From Roseibium aestuarii (lineage in GTDB: Bacteria > Pseudomonadota > Alphaproteobacteria > Rhizobiales > Stappiaceae), in the NCBI RefSeq assembly GCF_008477545.1, contig NZ_VORA01000005.1:124001-188000 (forward strand): a DNA stretch of 64,000 bases, read 5' to 3'. Position 1 is the first letter of the stretch. Each line of letters starts with the position of its first letter. Shown one piece after another: positions 1 to 8,400 of this stretch. The notes beneath the pieces are model-generated. The model had not been told where the DNA came from, did not search any database, and worked only from the letters and a program-made list of their open reading frames with translations. Position numbers and translations under genes: made by a program.

Positions 1-394
1 CGCTGTAGGCGAGAAGATCCCCCGCTTCGGTCTTGCCCAGAAGAACGAGAATGTCGTCCTCCGTCTCGAAGAGGCAGGGGAAATACTCCGGCGTGAGGGC
101 GCCGGGCGACTTGCGCGAGGGTGTGGTCGCGTAGTTCAGCCGCGCTAGGATTGCCCGAAGGCCGTAAATGCTGGCGACGGGCTCGAGATGGGGAAGCGCC
201 TCGAAGAGGTGTCGCTCCAGCCCGTCCCACTTCAGGGCGCGCAGAAGGGGCAGCAGACAGTTTTCCGCCGGTGTGCTTTCACCCTCCTTGCCGCCGGTTC
301 TCTGGTGCAGGCGCAGGTCGAGGTCGGCCACGGCGCGGCGTGGGCCGGTCGTGTCACGGGTCATCTGCGGTTCGGAAAAGGCACTGATGGACAT
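1..394 (-). CDS. Type I secretion ABC exporter, N-terminal fragment
   Basis: Reading leftwards from an ATG at 394, the frame stays open for 131 codons to the window edge, so only the N-terminus is present. Residues about 45-75 (CLLPLLRAL ... GLRAILARLNY) followed by a hydrophobic PCLFETEDDILVLL stretch look like the degenerate C39-peptidase-like domain at the N-terminus of LapB/RTX-type exporters. That domain binds substrate but lacks protease activity. The start lies 3 nt past the stop of the next ABC gene (398-2239), so the two are co-transcribed and probably translationally coupled. I infer that this subunit carries the canonical ATPase site missing from its partner; the membrane and ATPase domains lie outside the window. 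The HlyD-type adaptor is also not in the window and may follow this gene. Confidence 0.7.
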   Translation of the reverse strand, partial: MSISAFSEPQMTRDTTGPRRAVADLDLRLHQRTGGKEGESTPAENCLLPLLRALKWDGLERHLFEALPHLEPVASIYGLRAILARLNYATTPSRKSPGALTPEYFPCLFETEDDILVLLGKTEAGDLLAYS

Positions 395-397
395 GGC

Positions 398-2239
398 TCA
401 GCGCTCCTTCCGGGGCGGGGCGTAATAGCCCGATGCGGTTGAGGCTCCGCTCATGGACATGGTGAGGGAGGGGGGCAGGGTGGGACCCTGAGCGCCAGGC
501 TGTCCGGAGTCGTCCGTCCTCGGCATTCCAGCCGGTTTGTCGGCCGGCGGCGGCGCCAGGCGGCCGCGTTCCAGGCGGATCTCCCGGTCGGCTATGGCCC
601 GGAAGGAGGGGCGGTGGCTGGCGAGCAAGATGGTCAGCTGACCCTTGATGCGCGTCAGGCCCTGCAGCAACCCGGCTTCGCCCGGCATGTCGAGCACGCC
701 ATTGGCATTGTCGAGCAGCAGGATCTCCGGTTCGGAGGCAAGCGCGCGGGCGATGGCAATGCGCTGCAGGAAGGAAGCGGTGAGGTTCTCGTCCAGACCG
801 GCGCCCAGCATGGTGTCATAGCCCTGGGGCAGCAGGTGGATGTCGCGTTCCAGCCCGATCAGGTCCGCGGCGAGGCGGGCCTTGTTCGGATCGGCGCGGG
901 AGCCGAAGAGGGTGAGGTTCTGCAGGATGGTGCCGGTGAAGACCTGCGCTTCCTGGCCCACATAGGCGATGCGCCGGCGCAGGCTCTGGTGGTCGTCGCC
1001 GAAGAGGTCCAGATCATCGATCAGCACCTTGCCGGAGGTGGGCTGCATGTCGCCGCTGATGAGGCGCAGCAGAGCCGAACGGCCCGAGCCGTCGGGGCCG
1101 GCCAGAGCCACGGTCTCGCAGGCCTCGATGCGGATCTCGCTGTCGGACAGGTCGAGGGGGACGCCGCTCTTGCCTTCGCAGGACACGCGCTGAAGGGTGA
1201 TATGGCCCTCGATCGCTGCGGCGGTCTCGGGATAGGCGTCTTCCGGCGGCAGCTCGAACAGGCGGCTTGCCTCCCGGTGGTCGTGATTGATGCGCTGCAT
1301 GTCGGTCCAGTAGTTCACGCCACGCAGCAGGGGCTGCATCACCTGACCGGCGAGAAGCGTGCAGGCGGCGACCGCGCCGATGCTGAGCTGCTCGTGAATG
1401 ACGAGGACCGCCCCCACGGCGACGATGAAGACGGTCGTCAGGCCGGTGAAGAGGGTGGAGATGTCGCGGGCGTTGTTGGACCACTCGATGTAATTCTGCC
1501 CTTCCTCGGAGACGGTGCGCTGAAGGCGCTCGAAGCGGCGCATGATCATCGGCTCCAGGGCCATGGCCTTGATGGTGGTGAGGCCGGCCAGAACTTCCAG
1601 CAGGAAGTCGTACTTGCGCTGATCGAGCTGGGCCCGGCTTTCGACCAGTCCCTGCAGCCTGCCGTTGATGGAGGAGGTGAGCAGGGTGAAAACGAGGATG
1701 AGCGCGATGGGCACGAAGCCGATCGGTCCGCCGATGACGAAGAGAAGGGCCAGGAAGATCAGGCTGGCGGGCAGGTCGATCACGAGAAGCCGGGAGGGGC
1801 TGGCATAGTGATCCGCGAGCGATTGCAGCGCCTTCAGCTCCTCGATCTGGCGCGAGACGCTCATGCGGGCGCGGGTTTCCGAGCGGGCGTAGAGGATCCG
1901 CCGCATGGCCTCCATGTGGGCCTTGTGGCTGAAGCTCGCCGCGAGCCAGGAAACGACAAAGCCGCGCATGATCTTGAGGGTCGCGTCCAGAAACAGCACC
2001 GCCACGACACCGATGGCCAGAACCAGCAGGGTGTCCGTCGACTTGTTGGGCAGCACCCGGTCGTAAACCTGAAGGATGGTGAGAGGCAGGGCCAGGCCGA
2101 GCAGGACCGTGAGCGCGGAGGCGCTGAGGACCGACCAGGGAAGGCCAGGAGTCTCAATAACCTCGCCGGTCTGGGATGCGGTGACTCTGATCTTGGGGAG
2201 TGTAAAATTACGTAGAGATAAATTACGATATATACTCAT
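398..2239 (-). CDS. Type I secretion ABC transporter subunit with degenerate ATPase
   Basis: A 613-residue inner-membrane ABC protein: six-helix exporter domain (residues about 40-310) fused to a nucleotide-binding domain (about 345-560). It lacks the N-terminal C39-like domain. The start at 2239 is chosen because GGAGG sits 6 nt upstream; an ATG at 2260 has no ribosome site. The ATPase domain is abnormal. Walker A reads GPDGSGRS with Arg instead of Lys, the LSGGQ signature is replaced by LTASF, and Walker B ends LLLDNA with Asn where the catalytic Glu should be. The switch His (SHRPS) remains. It therefore probably cannot hydrolyse ATP at its own site and should pair with the downstream ABC protein. 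Its likely cargo is the giant RTX adhesin encoded divergently. Confidence 0.85.
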   Translation of the reverse strand: MSIYRNLSLRNFTLPKIRVTASQTGEVIETPGLPWSVLSASALTVLLGLALPLTILQVYDRVLPNKSTDTLLVLAIGVVAVLFLDATLKIMRGFVVSWLAASFSHKAHMEAMRRILYARSETRARMSVSRQIEELKALQSLADHYASPSRLLVIDLPASLIFLALLFVIGGPIGFVPIALILVFTLLTSSINGRLQGLVESRAQLDQRKYDFLLEVLAGLTTIKAMALEPMIMRRFERLQRTVSEEGQNYIEWSNNARDISTLFTGLTTVFIVAVGAVLVIHEQLSIGAVAACTLLAGQVMQPLLRGVNYWTDMQRINHDHREASRLFELPPEDAYPETAAAIEGHITLQRVSCEGKSGVPLDLSDSEIRIEACETVALAGPDGSGRSALLRLISGDMQPTSGKVLIDDLDLFGDDHQSLRRRIAYVGQEAQVFTGTILQNLTLFGSRADPNKARLAADLIGLERDIHLLPQGYDTMLGAGLDENLTASFLQRIAIARALASEPEILLLDNANGVLDMPGEAGLLQGLTRIKGQLTILLASHRPSFRAIADREIRLERGRLAPPPADKPAGMPRTDDSGQPGAQGPTLPPSLTMSMSGASTASGYYAPPRKER

Positions 2240-2326
2240 AGATCGCCTCCGAAATCTCATCAGAGCATCAATTTCTTTCCTGATCGTTTATCTCGCTTTA
2301 TGTAAAAATTTACCCAGTCCACTGTT

Positions 2327-2391
2327 TTGCGCAATTTATGGATATTTATTACAAGGGTACATCTCTTGGCGTTTGCGCGTAACTGCGCAAA
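2327..2391. promoter_or_regulatory. Divergent promoter region with TTGCGCAA-type palindromes
   Basis: The gap between the exporter genes and the adhesin (2240-2426) is much more AT-rich than its surroundings. It holds a perfect palindrome TTGCGCAA at 2327-2334 and, 45 bp away, an inverted repeat TTTGCGC-N6-GCGCAAA at 2372-2391. The second lies 36 bp before the adhesin start and looks like an operator for a dimeric regulator acting on one or both divergent units. The regulator is unknown. Confidence 0.45.
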
Positions 2392-2426
2392 TATTGGAAT
2401 GAATATTCCGCCTCAGGAGAAGTCCG

Positions 2427-5400
2427 TTGAGCAACACTGACACCGATCCGGCTGCCGCAACGTCCACCACGACCAACACGACGGTGTCCGCATCCTCGAC
2501 GGAACCCTCTTCGCAGACCGGCGGGCCGGTCGTCTCGGACGACGTGGCGCGTACCGGCGCCCAGTCTGCCGACCCGTATCGGGCGACGGAAACCAACGAC
2601 TACAGCGTCTCGCTCACCGAGGGGGACTCGTCGGAAGCGACCGTTTCCAACCTGTTCCAGCAGGTGCCGCTGGATGACGAGGGCGGCGAGGTCATCCAGG
2701 CGGAGGAGGCCGGCTCGGAGGCCCAGGCCGCACCGGCCGGCGATGCGACGCTCGACGGCTCGGCCGATGTGAGCGGCGGGGGCACGGGCGATGGCCAGGC
2801 ACCTCTGGAGCTCAACGGCGGTATCGAGGCAACGGCCGCCGATGCGGGCGATGCCACGGCCGGGGTCGGCCTGAACGCGGCGCCGGAAGGCGACGGACTG
2901 CCCCAGTTCGATCTGGGCGGTGACGGCGCCTCCGCCGAGGGCGGCGAGGCCGGGCCGGGTGCCGGCGGCGGCGGCGTGCCTGATGGCGATCCGGCGGTGA
3001 ACAGCGTGATCGGCGACGTGGTCGACGTGGATGACACGGCCAATGCGTTTTCCGAGGATGCCCCTGCAGGCACGGTTGTCGGGCTGACGGCGCTCGCCGT
3101 CGATCCGGATGGCGACACGGTGATCTACACCATCGATGATCCGCGCTTCGCCATCGATCCGACAACGGGTCTGGTGACCATCGCCGAAGGGGCGGAGTTC
3201 GACGCGGAAACCGAAGGCAGCGTGAGCGTCATTGTCACGGCCACATCGTCCGACGGGTCCAGCTCCTCGCAGACCTTCGTCTTCACCGTGGGCGATGCGG
3301 ACGAGGCCGATGTGGGCCCCGTCTCCGACACGGATGCGAGCGCCAACAGCTTCGCCGAGGACGCGGCTGCCGGCAGTGCCACCGGGCTGACCGCCTTCGC
3401 CGACGACCCGGATATCTCCGACAGCGTCACCTATGCGATCGACGACCCGCGTTTCGACATCGACCCGACCACAGGCGTGGTTACGGTTGCCGAGGGCGCG
3501 GTCTTCGACGCCGAGACGGAAGGCAGCATCACGGTCGTGGTGACGGCCACCTCGACGGATGGCTCCCAGTCGACGGAAACCTTCGTCTTCACGGTCACCG
3601 ATGTGGATGAGTTCGATGTGGGCCCGGTCACGGATGTGGACGGGACCGAGAACACGGTCGCCGAGAATTCCGCCGGGGGCACGGCGGTCGGCATCACCGC
3701 CTTCGCCGAGGATGCGGATGCGACCGATACGGTGACCTATTCCATCACCGACACGCGCTTCGACATCGACCCGACCACGGGTGTCGTGACGGTTGCCGAT
3801 GGGGCGGTGCTGGATGCGGAGACGACCTCGAGCATCGATCTGGTGGTGACGGCAACCTCGACGGATGGCTCGACCTCTCAGGCGACCTTCACGATCACCA
3901 TCTCGGATGAGAACGAGTTTGCGATTGGCCCGGTCACGGATGTGGACGGGACCGAGAATACGGTCGCCGAGAATTCCGCCGGTGGCACGGTGGTCGGCAT
4001 CACGGCCTTCGCCGAGGATGCGGATGCGACCGATACGGTGACCTATTCCATCACCGACACGCGCTTCGTCATCGATCCGACCACGGGTGTGGTGACGGTG
4101 GCCGACGGGGCGGTGCTGGATGCGGAGACGACCTCGAGCATCGACCTGGTGGTGACGGCCACGTCGACGGATGGTTCGACCTCTCAGGCGACCTTCACCA
4201 TCACCATCTCGGATGAGAACGAGTTTGCGATTGGTCCTGTGTCCGACGTGGATGGGACCGAGAACACGGTTGCCGAGAACTCCGCCGGGGGCACGGTGGT
4301 CGGCATCACGGCCTTCGCCGAGGACGCCGATGCGACGGATACGGTGACCTATTCCATCACCGATACCCGCTTCGTCATCGACCCGACCACGGGTGTGGTG
4401 ACGGTTGCCGATGGGGCGGTGCTGGATGCGGAGACGACCTCGAGCATCGATCTGGTGGTGACGGCGACGTCCACGGATGGTTCGACCTCTCAGGCGACCT
4501 TCACGATCACCATCTCGGATGAGAACGAGTTTGCCATCGGCCCGGTCACGGATGTGGACGGGACTGCCAATGCGGTGGCCGAGAATTCCGCCGGGGGCAC
4601 GGTGGTCGGCATCACGGCCTTTGCGACGGATGCCGATGCGACGGATACGGTGACCTATTCCATCACGGACACCCGCTTCGTCATCGACCCGAATACGGGC
4701 GTGGTGACGGTTGCCGATGGGGCGGTGCTGGATGCGGAGACGACCTCGAGCATCGATCTGGTGGTGACGGCGACGTCCACGGATGGTTCGACCTCTCAGG
4801 CGACCTTCACGATCACCATCTCGGATGAGAACGAGTTTGCCATCGGCCCGGTCAGCGATGTGGACGGGACCGAGAACACGGTCGCCGAGAACTCTGCCGG
4901 TGGGACGGTTGTGGGCATCACCGCCTTCGCTGAGGATGCGGATGCGACGGATACGGTGACCTATTCCATCACCGACACCCGCTTCGACATCGACCCGAAT
5001 ACGGGCGTGGTGACGGTTGCCGATGGGGCGGTGCTGGATGCGGAGACGACCTCGAGCATCGATCTGGTGGTGACGGCGACGTCCACGGATGGTTCGACCT
5101 CTCAGGCGACCTTCACGATCACCATCTCGGATGAGAACGAGTTTGCCATCGGCCCGGTCAGCGATGTGGACGGGAGCGAGAACACGGTCGCCGAGAACTC
5201 TGCCGGGGGCACGGTGGTCGGCATCACCGCCTTCGCCGAGGATGCGGATGCGACCGATACGGTGACCTATTCCATCACCGACACGCGCTTCGTCATCGAT
5301 CCGACCACGGGCGTGGTGACGGTCGCCGATGGGACCGTGCTGGATGCGGAGACGACCTCGAGCATCGATCTGGTGGTGACGGCCACGTCCACGGATGGTT

Positions 5401-8400
5401 CGACCTCTCAGGCGACCTTCACGATCACCATCTCGGATGAGAACGAGTTTGCCATCGGCCCGGTCACGGATGTGGACGGGACCGAGAACACGGTCGCCGA
5501 GAATTCCGCCGGGGGCACGGCGGTCGGCATCACCGCCTTCGCCGAGGATGCGGATGCGACCGATACGGTGACCTATTCCATCACCGACACGCGCTTCGAC
5601 ATCGACCCGACCACGGGTGTCGTGACGGTTGCCGATGGGGCGGTGCTGGATGCGGAGACGACCTCGAGCATCGATCTGGTTGTGACGGCGACGTCCACGG
5701 ATGGCTCGACCTCTCAGGCGACCTTCACGATCACCATTTCCGACGAGAACGAGTTTGCCATCGGTCCTGTGTCCGACGTGGACGGGACGGAAAACACGGT
5801 TGCCGAGAACTCTGCCGGTGGGACGGTTGTGGGCATCACGGCCTTCGCTGAGGATGCGGATGCGACGGATACGGTGACCTATTCCATCACCGACACCCGC
5901 TTCGACATCGACCCGAATACGGGCGTGGTGACGGTTGCCGATGGGGCGGTGCTGGATGCGGAGACGACCTCGAGCATCGATCTGGTGGTGACGGCGACGT
6001 CCACGGATGGTTCGACCTCTCAGGCGACCTTCACGATCACCATCTCGGATGAGAACGAGTTTGCCATCGGCCCGGTCAGCGATGTGGACGGGACGGCGAA
6101 CCGGATCAGCGCCTCCGCGACCGGCGGCACGAACACCGGTTTGACGGCCTTGGCCTCGGATCAGGATGTCAGTGACACGGTGTCCTATTCCATCGATGAC
6201 GCCCGTTTTGTCATTGATCCGACGACCGGTGTGGTGACCGTTGCCGATGGCGCGGTCTTCGATGCCAATGTGGAACCGACGGTCACCGTGACGGTGACGG
6301 CAACCTCGACGGACGGGTCCTCGTCCACCCAGAGCTTCGACATCGAGATCTCCGAGCCGGTCGGTCCGGTGTCGGATGTGGATGCGAGTGCCAACACGGT
6401 GGCGGAGAATTCCGCCGGTGGCACAGTGGTGGGCCTGACGGCCTTCGCCAATGATCCGAACCCGGGCGATACTGTGACCTATTCGATCACCGACGCGCGC
6501 TTCGTGATTGACCCGAACACCGGTGTGGTCACCGTCGCGGACGGGGCGGAGATCGATTTCGAGGCAACGCCGACCATCGATCTGGAGGTGACGGCAACCT
6601 CCACCGATGGCTCGAGCTCCTCGGCGATCTTCACCATCAACGTGAGCGACGTGAACGAGGATATCAGTACGGTCGTCGACACGGATACGGGTGTGAATGC
6701 GGTGGCCGAGAATGGCACCGGCGGCGAGTATGTCGGCATTACCGCCTTCGCCAGCGACCCGGATGCGGTCGACACGGTGACCTATTCGATCACCGATGCC
6801 CGCTTCGTGATTGATCCGACCACGGGCGTCGTGACCGTGGCCGACGGGGTGTCCTTCGACCACGAGGCGACGCCGACCGTGGATCTGGAGGTGACGGCCA
6901 CGTCGTCCGACGGCTCGACGGCGACGGAGACCTTCACGGTCACCATCACCGACGTGAACGAGGCGCCGGACCTGGTGGTCAACGCGGAAATGTCCGGCCA
7001 GGAATTCCTGGTGAATGGCAGTTTCGAAGTCTTTGCCGGCATGCTCGACGGCACGCCGGGGCAGGGCTGGTACGAGAACCCGGACAGCATCGAGGGCTGG
7101 GACAGCTACACCAATGTGGATGTGCACCAGAGCGGTCACTACAATTTCGGGGCAACCGACGGGTCCCATCACCTGGATCTCTCGGCGCGCCAGAACGGCA
7201 CGATCTCCCAGACGATCGAAGGCCAGCTGGACGGACATGTCTATGAGCTGAGCATGGATCTGAAGAGCCGTGGCGCCATTGGCGAAAGCGTGGCCGAGAT
7301 CTACTGGAATGGCGAGTTGCTGGCGACCATCGACCCGGCCGTGACGGGCGTGGACTGGCAAACCTTCACCTTCAACGTGGTCGGCGGCGCGGGGGATGGC
7401 ACCAACACGCTGACCTTCGTGGAAATCGGGACGAACAATCTGGCCGGCACCTTGATCGACAGCGTGTCGATCCAGTCCGGATCGACCATCTCGGTGGCGG
7501 AGGAATATGCCGGTGCGGAGATCGTGGCGCTGTCCGTGGTCGATCCGGATGATGGCGACAGCCACAGCTTCACCGTCTCCGACGACCGGTTCGAGGTGGT
7601 CGCGACGGGGTCGGGTTACATGCTCAAGCTGAAGGACGATCAGGCATTCGACTACGAGACCGAGCAGAGCGTCACCGTGATTGTGACCGTGACCGACAGC
7701 GGCGGATTGTCGGACGCGGAAACCATCCAGATCGAGGTGAGGGACGTGAACGAATGGGCGATCGGCCCGCTGACGGATGTCGATGCCAGCGCGAATGTGG
7801 TGGCGGAGAATTCGGCGGGCGGAACGGTCGTCGGCATTACGGCCTTTGCCGAGGATCAGGATGGCACCGACACGGTGACCTATTCCATCACCGACACGCG
7901 CTTTGTCATCGATGCCAATACCGGGGTGATCACGGTGGCGGACGGGGCCGTTCTTGATGCGGAAGCCACGTCGTCCATCGACATCGAGGTCACGGCCACC
8001 TCGAGCGACGGGTCAAGCGTCACGGAGACGTTCACCGTCAACATCACCGATGTGAACGAGTTCGCCATCGGTCCGTTGAGCGATGTGGATGCCTCGGCCA
8101 ATCTCATCGCGGAAGGCTCGGCAGGCGGAACGGTCGTCGGGATCACGGCCTTCGCCCAGGATCCGGACGCGAGCGACACGGTGACCTATTCCATCACCGA
8201 CACGCGTTTCGTCATCGATGCGAACACCGGGGAGATCACTCTGGCGGACGGCGTGGATCTCGACTTCGAAACGACGCCGAGCATCGATCTTCTGGTCACC
8301 GCGACGTCCAGCGACGGGTCGACCTCCTCGCGCAGCTTCACCATCAATGTGGGGGATGTGAACGAGGCGCCGGATCTGGTCGTCGGCGATCCGGTGGGCT

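Noticed and set aside
2427-3000. LapA-type N-terminal retention module in the adhesin
   Set aside because: The acidic leader shows no di-alanine cleavage/retention domain, and no LapD/LapG genes are present in the window.
3621-6068. Regular repeats considered as a CRISPR or satellite array
   Set aside because: Units of 306 bp are continuous coding sequence without spacers and encode cadherin-like domains.
2349-7565. A 1738-codon open frame on the minus strand, antisense to the adhesin gene
   Set aside because: It runs through the 306-bp repeats, so absence of stops in one unit repeats eight times; its translation is low-complexity His/Arg/Gly-rich with no ribosome site. The plus-strand frame has signal, domains and terminator.
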